A DNA stretch of 64,000 nucleotides from Lacinutrix neustonica (GCF_026625145.1 NZ_CP113088.1:3389501-3453500); one strand, 5' to 3'. Numbered from the stretch's first letter, positions 1-11,761 are shown. The notes: generated by a model not told the origin, from the sequence alone. Made by a program: numbers and translations.

Positions 1-164
1 TTTTAAAATTAAAAAGGTAAATGGGGCTTATTAGCTTAAGACTAAGTTAAACTAAAAGCAGAACCTATTTTTATGCAATGAAAGTTTTATATAATTTGAG
101 ATAAATACTCATAATTTTTGAATATTCCGTAAATTGCAAGCTCAAAATAGATTACATTTTAAGA

Positions 165-3100
165 ATGACACAAGCAACACCTTATAAGCCAAAACATAAA
201 GTAAGAATTGTAACCGCAGCAGCTTTATTTGATGGGCATGATGCCTCAATAAATATCATGCGACGTATTATCCAATCTACAGGAGTGGAAGTCATCCATC
301 CGGGGCACGATCGTAGTGTGGATGAGGTTGTAAATACTGCGATTCAAGAAGATGCAAATGCTATTTGTTTAACTTCCTATCAGGGCGGTCACAATGAGTA
401 CTTTAAGTATATGTATGATTTACTTAAGGAGCGTGGCGCGGAGCATATTAAAATCTTTGGCGGCGGCGGTGGCGTTATTTTGCCTTCAGAAATTAAGGCG
501 TTAATGGATTATGGGATTTCACGAATATATTCACCGAGATGATGGTCGTGAAATGGGGTTACAAGGCATGATTAATGATTTAGTGGAACAATCAGATTTT
601 GCTGTGGGCGATACCTTAAATGGCGAAATCGATCGTTTGCCAACTAAAAATCCAAAAGCCATCGCTCGAATTATTTCTTCAGCGGAAAACTTCCTGAAGT
701 AGCTAAAGGCACGTTAGAAAAGATTCATATAAAAAATAAAAATTCTAAAACTCCAGTCTTAGGCATTACAGGAACAGGAGGTTCTCGGTAAGTCCTCTTT
801 AGTTGATGAACTGGTGCGTCGTTTTTTAATAGATTTCCCTGAGAAAACGGTAGGTTTAGTCTCGGTCGATCCTTCAAAACGTAAAACTGGTGGGGCATTG
901 TTAGGCGATCGTATTCGTATGAACGCCATTAATTCTCCAAGGGTATACATGCGTAGTTTAGCAACGCGACAATCTAATTTAGCCTTATCTAAATATGTAA
1001 ATGAAGCCGTTGAAGTTTTAAAAGCGGCCGAGTATGATTTAATTATTTTGGAAACGTCTCGGTATTGGCCGAGTGATACTGAAATTATTGAGCATAGTGA
1101 TGTCGCACTTTATGTCATGACTCCTGAATTTGGTGCAGCAACTCAATTGGAAAAAATAGACATGCTTGATTTTGCAGATTTAGTGGCTATTAATAAATTC
1201 GATAAACGTGGTTCTTTAGATGCGTTGCGCGATGTGAAAAAGCAATACATGCGTAATAATAATTTATGGGATGTACCACAAGAAAAATTACCTGTATATG
1301 GCACCATAGCCTCTCAATTTAACGATCCAGGAATGAATACGCTTTATAAGGCGATTATGGACAAATTAGTGGAGAAAACAGAGAGTGATTTAAAGTCAAC
1401 GTTCGAAATTTCTAAGGAAATGAGCGAAAAAATCTTTGTAATTCCGCCAAGTAGAACACGCTATTTGTCTGAAATCGCTGAAAGTAATCGCGCCTATGAT
1501 AAAACGGCAACCGCACAAGTGGAAGTCGCGCAAAAACTTTTCGGAATTTATAAAACAATAGAATCTGTTTTAGAAGTTAAACCGGAATTGGATAAAGCAG
1601 GGATTGCTTCAGAATCTATAACGACGAAAGGAGAGAACCAAGATTTTATTAAACTTTTAGTGGGTGAGTTTGACCGGGTAAAACTAAATTTAGATCCTTA
1701 CAATTGGGAAGTGATTACCGGTTGGGATGAAAAAGTGAATAAATATAAAAACCCAATCTATTCGTTTAAAGTTAGAGATAAAGAAATAAAAATAGAAACC
1801 CATACAAAATCACTCTCTCAAACCGATATTCCAAAGGTGGCATTACCAAAGTATGAAGCTTGGGGAGATCTTTTAAAATGGTGTTTACAAGAGAATGTGC
1901 CAGGAGAATTTCCGTATACCTCAGGACTATACCCTTTTAAAAGAACCGGTGAAGATCCAGCACGTATGTTTGCAGGTGAAGGTGGACCGAGAACGTACTA
2001 ACAGGCGTTTTCATTACGTGAGTGCTGGATTGCCAGCGAAACGCTTATCAACCGCGTTTGATAGTGTTACCCTTTACGGAAATGATCCGGATTATAGACC
2101 AGATATTTATGGTAAAATTGGAAATGCAGGGGTGTCGATTTGCTGTTTGGATGATGCTAAAAAACTGTATTCCGGATTTAATTTAGCACATGTGTTGACC
2201 TCGGTAAGTATGACTATTAATGGGCCTGCGCCAATGTTATTAGGCTTTTTTATGAATGCCGCTATAGATCAACAATGTGAGCTTTATATTAAAGAAAACG
2301 GACTAGAAAAAGAAGTAGAGGCTAAAATAGCAACGCTTTATAAAGGTCAAGAGCGTCCAAAATATAATGGAGATCTTCCGAGAAAGTAATGATGGTTTAG
2401 GCTTGATGTTATTGGGAGTGACTGGAGATCAAGTATTACCGGCAGCGGTTTATGCTGAAATTAAAAAGAATACCATAGCTCAGGTTCGTGGTACGGTACA
2501 AGCCGATATTTTAAAGGAAGATCAAGCACAAAATACTTGTATTTTTTCGACTGAATTTGCCTTACGTTTAATGGGTGATGTGCAAGAATATTTCATTGAA
2601 AATAATGTGCGTAATTTTTATTCGGTATCTATTTCGGGATACCATATCGCTGAAGCAGGAGCCAATCCCATAACGCAGTTAGCACTTACATTATCTAATG
2701 GATTTACCTATGTTGAGTATTACTTAAGCCGTGGTATGGACATTAATAAGTTTGGTCCAAATTTATCGTTCTTTTTCTCTAACGGTATTGATCCGGAATA
2801 TGCAGTTATTGGTCGTGTTGCTCGAAAAATATGGGCAAAAGCCATGAAGCATAAATATGGTGCAAACGCGAGAGCCCAGATGTTAAAGTATCACATTCAA
2901 ACCTCCGGACGAAGTTTGCATGCTCAGGAAATCGATTTTAATGACATCCGTACAACCTTACAAGCCTTGTATGCGATATACGACAATTGTAATTCGTTAC
3001 ATACTAATGCTTACGATGAAGCGATTACAACACCAACAGAAGAGTCTGTACGTCGCGCCATGGCCATTCAATTGATTATTAATAAAGAATTAGGATTGGC

Positions 3101-3581
3101 TAAAAATGAAAATCCAATTCAAGGGTCTTTTATTATTGAAGAGTTAACCGATTTAGTGGAAGCGGCAGTATTAACAGAATTTGATAGAATAACAGAAAGA
3201 GGTGGCGTTTTGGGTGCTATGGAAACCATGTACCAACGCTCTAAAATCCAAGAAGAAAGTTTGTATTACGAAACGTTAAAACATAACGGTGAGTTTCCTA
3301 TTATAGGTGTGAATACCTTCTTAAGTTCAAAAGGATCGCCAACGGTAATCCCTAAGGAAGTGATTCGTGCTACTGAGGAAGAAAAGGAATTTCAAATTAA
3401 AACGCTTCAAAATTTACATCAGTTTCATGACACCGAGGCCTTGTTAAAAAACCTGCAGCAAAAGGCCATTAACAATGAAAATATCTTTGAAGCTTTAATG
3501 GAGGTTTGTAAAGTGTGTTCCTTGGGAGAAATTACAAACGCATTATTCGAAGTAGGAGGACAGTATAGGAGAAATATGTAA
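165..3581 (+). CDS. icmF: Fused B12-dependent acyl-CoA mutase (IcmF/methylmalonyl-CoA mutase family), lesion-bearing
   Basis: One chain joins an N-terminal cobalamin-binding domain (residues ~1-135; GHDAS, TSYQGGH and GGGGGV motifs), a MeaB-like GTPase chaperone (Walker A GTGGSGKSS after repair, NKFDKRG near 1190-1210) and a C-terminal acyl-CoA mutase barrel ([13 protein letters not shown], then [12 protein letters not shown]). That order defines IcmF, which interconverts isobutyryl- and butyryl-CoA or related acyl-CoAs; the substrate cannot be told from sequence. The reading frame is broken at 534, 693, 783, 1987 and 2378, and a compensating pair (1057 and 1069) garbles a GTPase motif without stopping the frame. 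Repair gives 1137 residues, the family's usual size. The ATG at 165 follows a short A-rich leader. The 70-bp repeat array begins 2 nt after the stop. Confidence 0.88.
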
Positions 3582-3582
3582 G

Positions 3583-4472
3583 CAGAGAACCACTTTTTGC
3601 TTTTCGCAAAACGTGTGTGAATCGCTTATGCTGAGCGCAGACGAAAGTATCTCAGAGAACCACTTTTTGCTTTTCGCAAAACGTGTGTGAATCGCTTATG
3701 CTGAGCGCAGACGAAGTATCTCAGAGAACCACTTTTTGCTTTTCGCAAAACGTGTGTGAATCGCTTATGCTGAGCGCAGACGAAAGTATCTCAGAGAACC
3801 ACTTTTTGCTTTTCGCAAAACGTGTGTGAATCGCTTATGCTGAGCGCAGACGAAGTATCTCAGAGAACCACTTTTTGCTTTTCGCAAAACGTGTGTGAAT
3901 CGCTTATGCTGAGCGCAGACGAAAGTATCTCAGAGAACCACTTTTTGCTTTTCGCAAAACGTGTGTGAATCGCTTATGCTGAGCGCAGACGAAAGTATCT
4001 CAGAGAACCACTTTTTGCTTTTCGCAAAACGTGTGTGAATCGCTTATGCTGAGCGCAGACGAAAGTATCTCAGAGAACCACTTTTTGCTTTTCGCAAAAC
4101 GTGTGTGAATCGCTTATGCTGAGCGCAGACGAAAGTATCTCAGAGAACCACTTTTTGCTTTTCGCAAAACGTGTGTGAATCGCTTATGCTGAGCGCAGAC
4201 GAAAGTATCTCAGAGAACCACTTTTTGCTTTTCGCAAAACGTGTGTGAATCGCTTATGCTGAGCGCAGACGAAAGTATCTCAGAGAACCACTTTTTGCTT
4301 TTCGCAAAACGTGTGTGAATCGCTTATGCTGAGCGCAGACGAAAGTATCTCAGAGAACCACTTTTTGCTTTTCGCAAAACGTGTGTGAATCGCTTATGCT
4401 GAGCGCAGACGAAAGTATCTCAGAGAACCACTTTTTGCTTTCCCAAAACGTGTGTGAATCGCTTATGCTGAA
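3583..4472. repeat. Tandem array, 13 copies of a ~70-bp unit
   Basis: Units start at 3583, 3653, 3722, 3792, 3861, 3931, 4001, 4071, 4141, 4211, 4281, 4351 and 4421. Lengths are 70 bp except copies 2 and 4, which are 69 bp through loss of one A. The last copy is cut short at about 4472 and has a variant centre (4440-4446). Copies are otherwise nearly identical. Each contains a small inverted repeat (TTTTGC...GCAAAA) and the string CTGAGCGCAGACGAAAG, which resembles the CTGAGCGxAGTCGAAG-type intergenic repeats I know from other Flavobacteriia; that likeness is from memory. The period is not a multiple of three and there are no variable spacers, so it is neither coding nor CRISPR. Confidence 0.95.
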
Positions 4473-4561
4473 TTGATTTTGGGATCTTATAATAGAGTTT
4501 ATTATAGAAAATGTTTTAAAGTGTTTTGATTTACCTTATAATATCAAATGATGATATGCAT

Positions 4562-4594
4562 AAAAAGCTGATCCTAAACGTGTCAGCTTTTTTG
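4562..4594. terminator. Hairpin terminator after the repeat array
   Basis: AAAAAGCTGA pairs with TCAGCTTTTTT around a 13-nt loop, followed by T-rich sequence. It is the first clear stop signal downstream of icmF on the plus strand and may terminate a transcript that reads through the repeats. Confidence 0.7.
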
Positions 4595-5702
4595 TTTTAA
4601 ATGAAATAAAGTAGGCATTCCATTAATGTTTGAAAGTATTTGACTCAATGCTTTAAAATTATTTCCATCACTTATTAATGAGAAGATTTTAAAACAATCT
4701 ACAACACCATCATGCAAATCTGCTATTGAAATTTAAAGATAAGTAAGTCCGCCATTGGTGGCCGTTTCAAAATGCCTAAAAATGAAATATCAAAGAATGC
4801 TACAAAATCACAACGGTTGTAATCGTTAAAATAGATGTGGCTTGCGAATTTTAGAATGCTTATTGGTTTGCTAAAACCTTTTCCGAAAAGGCAGCACTTA
4901 CGAATTAGAAAAATTATTATACAGAATTACGAGTAATAACATAGTTTTAGAGCAGTAATTTGTGAAAAAAATTATAAAATTTAGAATGCTTCGTCAATAG
5001 TTTATTGTCTAAGGTGAAATGTTGCTTTTCGATTTATAATTGAAAATGAGGTCATTTGAATTTTATATATTTTATTGCATTATTTATGGTGTTTTAACAT
5101 AAAAGCAAATTTATTTTTAAAAAAAAAGTCTATAATAAATATTATTATGTATCTTTAAATAAATTAAAACCCTTATCACAATGATTAATCCTACTTATTA
5201 CCACCTCAACACTCCCTTTTTGTTATCCCTTTACTCAATAAAAACATGATATCATTTTATTTTTTGTTTGTTACAATTAATTAGTGCTATCTAATTCGTG
5301 AATAACAAGTAAAAAATTAAGATTTTATTTATTAAAATTTGAGAGTAAATCGAATAAGGATATTAGTTTAAAAAAAGAATAAACAATCTACAACATTCTT
5401 ATTTTAAATAATATAAGAGCACAAATGAAATAAAAATGCTCTTATATCAAACCTTCATTCATTAAAATAAATTTACTGTTCCTAAATGTGTATTACTAAT
5501 AATACTACACGAACCCCCGCTATTTAATTACAACTTTATTACTATTTAATTTATTAAATGGACAAGGCGACTTGTGTTATTTAATAGCGATTTAGTAGTG
5601 ATGCATGATAATAATACAAACACAGATTTGTATAAAAAAATAGTAAAAAAACATAGAAACATAGACTTACTTAAAATATAATCCCTACTAAAATTAACAA
5701 TC
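4595..5702. other. AT-rich intergenic region, no supported gene
   Basis: About 1.1 kb without a convincing gene. A minus-strand open stretch at about 4588-4733 (roughly 49 codons, no start codon, stop just upstream) reads like a protein fragment and may be a remnant, but I recognise no family. The string TTTAGAATGCTT occurs twice (near 4851 and 4979). The last 150 bases before 5703 presumably hold the promoter of the beta-helix gene, but I see no clean TAnnTTTG box. Confidence 0.5.
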
Positions 5703-6986
5703 ATGAAAAAAAACGTTTTATTAATTATCATTAGCTTACTTAGTTTAAATAGCTATAGTCAAACAGGTTCAGAAATATTAGAAGAAGCAAACTGGCTTGA
5801 AAATTGGACGAACTTTAAACCCGCAAAGGAAGAGTATAGAAAAGCTGATAAAATACTCCTTGGATTAATTACAGACAATACAACCTTGTCAAATAGACAT
5901 ACTTATTTATTAAAAGGGAGTGTTTATGTAACCAATAATGCTACTTTAACAATAGAGCCTGGAACAGTAATAAGAGGGGATTATGAGTCCTATGGAACAT
6001 TGGTAATTACTAAAGGAGCAAAAATAATTTCTGAAGGAACACATTTAAACCCTATTGTCTTTACTTCCAATAAGGAACGTTCCCGGAGGAAACCAGGAGA
6101 TTGGGGTGGCCTTATAGTTATGGGTGATGCTCCAATTAATACGTTTGGAGGTGTTAGTGGACTGGATTTCGGTATACAACCAAAATTTTCTATTTATGGT
6201 GGAGAAAATGCAGAGAGTTCATCCGGTATTCTAAAGTATATACGAATAGAATATAGTGGACGAAGTGCGAGTTCAGATAAAAAATTAAGTGGTATTCTGT
6301 TTGCAGGTGTTGGAAGTAAAACAATTATAGAAAATATTCAAGTAAGTTTTGCCAGTGATGATTCTTTTGAGTTTTATGGTGGTAATATAAAAGTGAATAA
6401 CTTAGTGTCCTACAAAGCCTCAGATGATGATTTTGATTTCACTAAAGGAACTCAATCGATCATAAATAATAGTATCGCTATTAGAAGTCCATATGCCTCA
6501 GGAAACGACTCACCTAGAGCTATTGAGATTGATAGTTATGATGAACCTAAGAATTTTGATCCTTCAAGAAAAAAAACGAATGTAAAAGGGAATAATGTAA
6601 CATTGGTTAATATACAAGATAATGATCAAGGTTTAGTTAAGGAGGCTATTTACCTAGAAAAAGACAGTTATTTAAATCTTATTAATAGCAATGTATATGG
6701 CTTTAAAGATTTTATAGTAGTTAATGATATTTTTATTTTAGAGGAGTTCGAAGAGTATGTAAAATTAAAGGACGTTAGAATAAGTCATTGTAAAAAGGAT
6801 TTTAGTCTTAATTTTGAGGATCTAATATTGGACTTACCAGTAAAGAATTATAATTATTCAATGCATAATGTGAGAGTTACAGATGAAAAAATTGATGATT
6901 TTTTCATAAATCCAAAGATGAAATATACTCCGGATTTTAGACATATTAGTTTAATTAAGAATATGAATAATATAGTACTTAATTAA
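5703..6986 (+). CDS. Secreted right-handed beta-helix protein
   Basis: 427 residues with a signal peptide (MKKNVLLIIISLLSLNSYSQ, cleavage likely after about residue 19). The body is rich in Asn, Gly and Ser with recurring short hydrophobic strands (SVYVTNNATLTIEPGTVIRG; WGGLIVMGDAPIN; SGILKYIRIEYSG), typical of parallel beta-helix surface proteins common in Flavobacteriia. No catalytic motif is visible and there is no C-terminal sorting domain, so a periplasmic, outer-membrane or secreted role cannot be separated. The gene stands alone and ends just before a strong terminator. Codon use is AT-rich like its surroundings, and the frame contains no lesion. Confidence 0.75.
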   Translation: MKKNVLLIIISLLSLNSYSQTGSEILEEANWLENWTNFKPAKEEYRKADKILLGLITDNTTLSNRHTYLLKGSVYVTNNATLTIEPGTVIRGDYESYGTLVITKGAKIISEGTHLNPIVFTSNKERSRRKPGDWGGLIVMGDAPINTFGGVSGLDFGIQPKFSIYGGENAESSSGILKYIRIEYSGRSASSDKKLSGILFAGVGSKTIIENIQVSFASDDSFEFYGGNIKVNNLVSYKASDDDFDFTKGTQSIINNSIAIRSPYASGNDSPRAIEIDSYDEPKNFDPSRKKTNVKGNNVTLVNIQDNDQGLVKEAIYLEKDSYLNLINSNVYGFKDFIVVNDIFILEEFEEYVKLKDVRISHCKKDFSLNFEDLILDLPVKNYNYSMHNVRVTDEKIDDFFINPKMKYTPDFRHISLIKNMNNIVLN

Positions 6987-7002
6987 GAACAGCTACTATG
7001 AA

Positions 7003-7039
7003 TAAAAAAGCATAACCAATTTTGGTTTTGCTTTTTTAT
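7003..7039 (+). terminator. Terminator of the beta-helix gene
   Basis: A-run, then AAAAAGCATAACC facing GGTTTTGCTTTTTT with a short AATT loop and T-run; 17 nt after the stop codon at 6986. Confidence 0.85.
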
Positions 7040-7288
7040 TCTAGCGTATTTCTTTGAAATTTATATAAGCCATCAGAGAAAACCTTTTATTAAGCTTTTT
7101 TTTGAACGTCATTGGGTTGTTAGGGTCATGAGGCTTTAACTCAAACTAAAATACTATTTTATCAAAAAAATGAATTGGTATTTCTGCTTTACCTCAAGTA
7201 AATATGAAGAATACGCTCCAGGGTTTATTTGGGTATGTTAAGAGTATTTATGCGGATTTTATGTTGATTTTTTGAAAACAGACTTCAA

Positions 7289-7685
7289 TTAAAGTGTTAA
7301 AACCCAATGGCGCTTAATTTTATTAAACTTATTGAGCTCTTTTCTCAAAATGGGAAAATAATCTCTTCCATTACTTCTAGACTTCTCTAAACGATTGCAA
7401 TTGCGATGTAAAGCATTGGTTAAACGTTCTAAAGCAGCAATATGTTTTTGTTTCTTATGGTAGCAATGCTCAGACACGGCACTAAGAATTTCCGGAGCCG
7501 GAGACACCGATTGCTGTACAATATCTCCCGAAAAATAAATGTGTTCATCTTCAGAACCATCTCGGTTTTAAGCACGCGAGATCTTGATTTAAGTACGTAC
7601 AAATACTTCGAGATAACACAAAAATTTCCATGGCCTTTCTGTAGATAGGCAATTCAGAAAAATGTGAAGACATATTTGTAGACAT
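7289..7685 (-). CDS. Small helical protein, four-helix-bundle-like, one lesion
   Basis: Read on the minus strand from the ATG at 7685 (MSTNMSSHFSELPIYRKAME), the frame breaks at 7560-7565 (TCTCGG) and continues in the next frame to the stop at 7289. Repair gives 131 residues. It is predicted mostly helical and Lys/Arg-rich (HKKQKHIAALERLTNALHR; NRLEKSRSNGRDYF). The overall look recalls the small four-helix-bundle proteins often found in Bacteroidota, but the match is not certain. It lies divergent from the Lrp-type regulator at 7801 with about 115 nt between starts. Function unknown. Confidence 0.55.
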
Positions 7686-7800
7686 TTTATTTAGGTTTTA
7701 CTCAAAAGTAGCGACAAGACACGAGTTTATACTTTAGATATTAAAGTAAAACCGTATATTTACTTTAAATTTTGATTTTTTTACACCTATTTTATTTATA

Positions 7801-8240
7801 ATGATCATAGACACTCTTAACTGGAAGATTTTAAGCTGTTTACAAGATAATGCCGAGCTTCAAATGCCGAAATTGGGCGTAAAGTTGGTATCAGTTCACC
7901 TGCCGTTTCCGAACGAATAAAAAAAATGGAAGATTTAGGGGTTATAGAAAATTATCATACCACAATTTCATCCTTTGAAGCTGGTTATCAATTGAAAGCA
8001 TTAATTACTTTAAGAGCTTTTATGGGTAAACTCAAACCGTTTTTAGAAAAAGTAAAAACCTATGACGAAGTGGTTAATTGTTATCGCATTACTGGAAACG
8101 AAAATATAGTTATGGAAGTGGTTTTGAGAAATCAAAAACATTTAGAAAACTTTATAGATCAATTAATAGTTTATGGAGAAACAAAAACACAAATAGTATT
8201 ATCTCATGTTGTTAAAAATAAGGCAATAAAAAAGCCTTGA
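7801..8240 (+). CDS. Lrp/AsnC-family transcriptional regulator, one lesion
   Basis: The ATG at 7801 opens MIIDTLNWKILSCLQDNA, the first helix of an Lrp-type winged helix-turn-helix. One base is missing at 7853-7856 (CCGA). After it the frame resumes as NAEIGRKVGISSPAVSERIK, the recognition helix-turn-helix, then the RAM/effector domain (residues ~65-146; ALITLRAF, VVNCYRITG, LENFIDQLIVYG). Repaired length is 146 residues, normal for the family. Such proteins form octamers that sense amino acids or related metabolites. The target is unknown; the divergent small gene at 7685 is the closest candidate. Confidence 0.85.
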
Positions 8241-8767
8241 CTACCTCTCGTGTTTTTGTAATCTTGTTAATATTTCTCTCGCTTGCCAAACACTAGCTTT
8301 AAATATTGTAAAAAAGACGTTTAATTTAAAGAAAGACTCATCGTGAATCAATGTCGTTATACGCTATTTTTGGAAGATTAAATAATTTCTCATCAACATA
8401 TGCAGATGTCAAATGCATTCAGGGTCAATTGTCTGCGTTCCACAAGTATCAGTAATAATTTATTTTCAGTTTCACTACAAAAGGCAGTGTGCTCAATTTT
8501 TAAATAACAGGCTTCCCTTATCCAAGAGGCTGTTGAAATCATTAGCTCATTTGTGATAGCTGTTTCCAAAGGGGGTATTCTAAAAACAAGAGTTTATGCT
8601 TTTTCTTTTCATTGGTCTTTGTCGTTTTTTTTTTCAAAAAAGAATTGATTGGTTTGTTTTTCTTTTTTTATTTCTTCAGGAGAATAAGATTATAAAACAA
8701 GGAGTACTTAACAATAGCAGACAATTGTTTTGTAAATTTATTGAATCAAAAATAACTAACCACTTTC
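8241..8767. other. Intergenic region without a supported gene
   Basis: About 530 AT-rich bases. An open frame on the plus strand (8596 onwards) runs into the hydrolase gene out of frame and has no sensible composition, so I treat it as chance. No hairpin terminator is obvious after the Lrp gene. Confidence 0.5.
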
Positions 8768-10696
8768 ATGAAAAACCTTTTCAAGTGCTCCTTCATTTTA
8801 ATCTTACTTTTAACCTCTTGTACAAAAGACAAGAAAGCCGAAACTACAGAAATACAAGTAATAGACTCTTATGTTCACGAACATTACAGCAAACAGGAGG
8901 TAACAATACCTATGCGTGATGGTGTCAAACTGCATACTACGATTTACTCACCACGTGATACCACTGAAACGTATCCCATGATTATGATGCGTACGCCATA
9001 TGGGAGTTTGCCTTACGGTGATAGTGAATTTAAAGATAAAATTGGACCCAATACCCACTTAATGAAAGAAGGTAATATTATCGTTTATCAAGATGTGCGC
9101 GGGCGTTGGATGAGTGAAGGAGTGTACGATAATATGCGCGCTTACATTCCAAATAAAAAGGACAAAAAGGATATTGACGAATCGTCTGATACCTTCGATA
9201 CCATAGAATGGTTGGTAAACAATGTTAAAAATAATAACGGACGGGTAGGGACTTGGGGGATTAGTTATCCCGGGTTTTACGCGACGTATTCAACAATAGA
9301 CGCACATCCTGCGTTAAAGGCCGCATCCCCTCAAGCGTGTATTGGTGATTTCTTTTTTGATGATTTTCATCATAACGGGGCTTTCTTATTAAGCTATTTT
9401 AGAGCCATATCTTTATTTGGAACGGAGAAAAATAAGCCTACCGATTCTTCCTGGTATAAAACGCCGGAGTTAGGAACCCAAGATCAATACCAATTCTTTT
9501 TAGATGCTGGACCCTTAAGTAATTTAAATAGCTATTTTCAATATGAAAAACCGAGACGATGTTTCTGCTTCAAAATCTGATAAAATAGATGATGTATTCT
9601 GGAAAGAAATTATAGACCATCCAAACTACGATAGTGTTTGGAAACCAAAAGGGTTAATTCAGAATTTAAAACATATAAAATCCTCGGTAGCCACTATGAT
9701 TGTTGGTGGTTTTTATGATGCGGAAGATTTATATGGGCCTTTAGAAACTTATAAAACCATTGAAAAAAACAATCCAGATAATTACAACACCCTTGTTTTT
9801 GGCCCTTGGGGTCATGGACGTTGGGCGAAGACCGATGTGAAGAATTATGTAGGAAATTACTTTTTTGGTGATTCGATATCATTAAAATTTCAAAGGGATG
9901 TTGAGACTAAATTCTTTAATCATTTCTTAAAAGGTGATGGGAGTAAAAACTCAGGATTACCGAAGCTTACGTTTTCGATTCGGGAAAAAAAACGTGGGGT
10001 AGTTTTGAGACCTGGCCACCAAAAGCGATTTCGAATCAAAAAAGGTATCTCAATACTAACCAAGAATTAGCCTTATCGAAAAGGGGTAATACCAAAGAGG
10101 TTTTTGTTAGTGACTTAAAACGACCAGTCCCTTATTCTGAAGATATAAAGACAGTGTTTACGCCCGGAAAATATATGACAGACGATCAGCGTTTTGCTGC
10201 AAGACGCCCGGATGTTCACGGTTTTGAAACCCAGGTGCTAGATACCGATTTAACATTAGCTGGAGATATTATCGCCCATCTAAAGGTGGCCACGACAGGT
10301 ACCGATGCCGATTGGGTTGTGAAAATTATTGATGTGCATCCAGCAAGTATTGAGGAGCAAGAGGCAGGGATGCAGGATCATTTGAAACTGAGTAATTATC
10401 ATATGATGGTGCGCAGTGAGGTCATGCGAGGGCGTTTTAGAAATAGTTTCGAAACACCAGAGCCGTTTGTGCCTAACAAGAAAACAGAGGTCACCATTAA
10501 GTTACAAGATGTGTTTCATACCATTAAAGCAGGACATAAATTACAAGTGCAAATTCAAAGCACGTGGTTTCCACTTATTGATTTAAATCCCCAAACCTTT
10601 GTGCCTAACATTTATAAAGCAAAAGCTGAAGATTTTAAGAATCAGACACACACAGTGTTTAACGATTCTAATGTTGAATTTACTATTTTAGATTAG
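8768..10696 (+). CDS. CocE/NonD-family S15-like acyl hydrolase lipoprotein, two lesions
   Basis: A lipoprotein signal with lipobox (LLLTSC, Cys at ~residue 18) precedes an alpha/beta-hydrolase of the X-Pro dipeptidyl-peptidase/CocE class. VTIPMRDGVKLHTTIYSP is the family's opening strand, GTWGISYPG holds the nucleophile Ser, and FGPWGHGRW carries the His. The C-terminal jelly-roll follows after 10154 (DLTLAGDIIAHLKV). Frames break at 9551-9556 (CCGAGA) and 9980-9983 (TCGG). The two changes cancel in length and repair gives 642 residues, a usual size. The family hydrolyses amide or ester bonds (for example glutaryl-7-ACA acylase, cocaine esterase); the substrate is not inferable. It acts in the periplasm or on the outer membrane. 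Confidence 0.85.
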
Positions 10697-10792
10697 CAGG
10701 GATAACGGCATCTAAAATTAAAAGACGGTCAACAGGTGCAGAAATAAACGAATGGATTAACAAGGATAATTATTGAGATTTCTTGAAAAAGT

Positions 10793-11761
10793 TTAAATGC
10801 TATTCTCAATAGCTACTGCAATTTTTTTTGCGTGTATTCTCGAGTTTTCAATAAACCATTTGTGGGTTTCTTTACCACCACAGATAACTCCCGCAAGGTA
10901 CAAGCCTTTGATATTCGATTCCATGGTTACAGGATTGTAGGAGGGGATTTTTTTGTCATCATTAGAGAGGGTAATGCCACATTGTTCTAGAAAATCGAAA
11001 TCAGGAAGATATCCTGTAAGTGCGATTACGTAATCATTGGAAAGAGTGATTTTTTTATTTTTGGTTTTAATCATGACACTATCGGGATTTATTTCGCTAA
11101 TTTCAGAATTGAAATACGCGGTGATGCTGCCTTCTTCAATACGGTTAATGATATCTCGGGCGAACCCAATATTTAACCCGATCACCAATTTGTTTTCCTC
11201 TAATAATCATGGTTACTTTTCCACCTTTACGCCGATTTCTAAAGCGGCGTCTACTGCCGAATTGCTAGCCCCCACAATAATGACCTCTTGTAAGGCATAG
11301 TTATGCGCTTCTTTATAGTAATGCGTCACTTTTGGTAGTTGTTCACCAGGGACATTTAAAACATTTGGGATGTCGTAGAAACCCGTAGCAATAATAACAT
11401 GTTTACTGTTATAGTCTGCTTTATTCGTTTTTACATGAAAGTGATTATCCACCTTATCTATGGATTCTACAGTTTCATATAGAGCAATATTTAGAGTATT
11501 AGACGTTACCACACGCCTATAATATTCTAAAGCTTCATCTCGGGTGGGTTTTGGTTTATTGCTAATAAATGGAATAGCATCAATTTCTAATTTTTCAGAA
11601 GTAGAAAAGAAGGTCATGTTTCTAGGGTAATTGAAAAGAGAGTTGGTAAGTGCTCCTTTGTCTAAAACCAAATAATCCCATTGCCTTTTCTTGAACTCTA
11701 AAGCACAAGCAATGCCAATAGGTCCTGCACCAATTATGATGATATCTTTATTTTGTGTCAA
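10793..11761 (-). CDS. YpdA-like FAD/NAD(P) disulfide reductase, two lesions
   Basis: The N-terminus IIIIGAGPIGIACALE is a Rossmann GxGxxG for FAD. IIVGASNSAVDAALE is the second, NAD(P)H-binding Rossmann motif, and DYVIALTGYLPDFDFL with GLYLAGVICGG is the C-terminal FAD closure. The arrangement matches YpdA, the putative bacillithiol-disulfide reductase, which lacks the CxxC of thioredoxin reductase. Start is a TTG at 11761 preceded by an AAAAAGAGA stretch. Lesions at 11232-11235 (deletion) and 11154-11159 (insertion) break it. Repair gives 322 residues and restores IWRKGGKVTM, the expected Trp-Arg-Lys turn. It converges with the hydrolase (97 nt apart). Confidence 0.82.

Noticed and set aside
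165-3581. Split or pseudogene B12 mutase
   Set aside because: All breaks are single-base changes, nearly all at the CCNGA motif, and repair gives a full-length protein.
3583-4472. CRISPR array
   Set aside because: Units are directly adjacent and near-identical over their whole length; there are no variable spacers and no cas genes.
8596-8919. 107-codon frame on the plus strand
   Set aside because: It overlaps the real lipoprotein signal at 8768 out of frame and has a chance-like Phe/Leu and Asn/Arg composition.
9975-9995. Homopolymer (A8) frameshift in the CocE-like hydrolase
   Set aside because: Restoring the base in TCGGG next to the A-run gives FSIPGKKTWG, so the motif lesion explains the shift without assuming a miscounted run.
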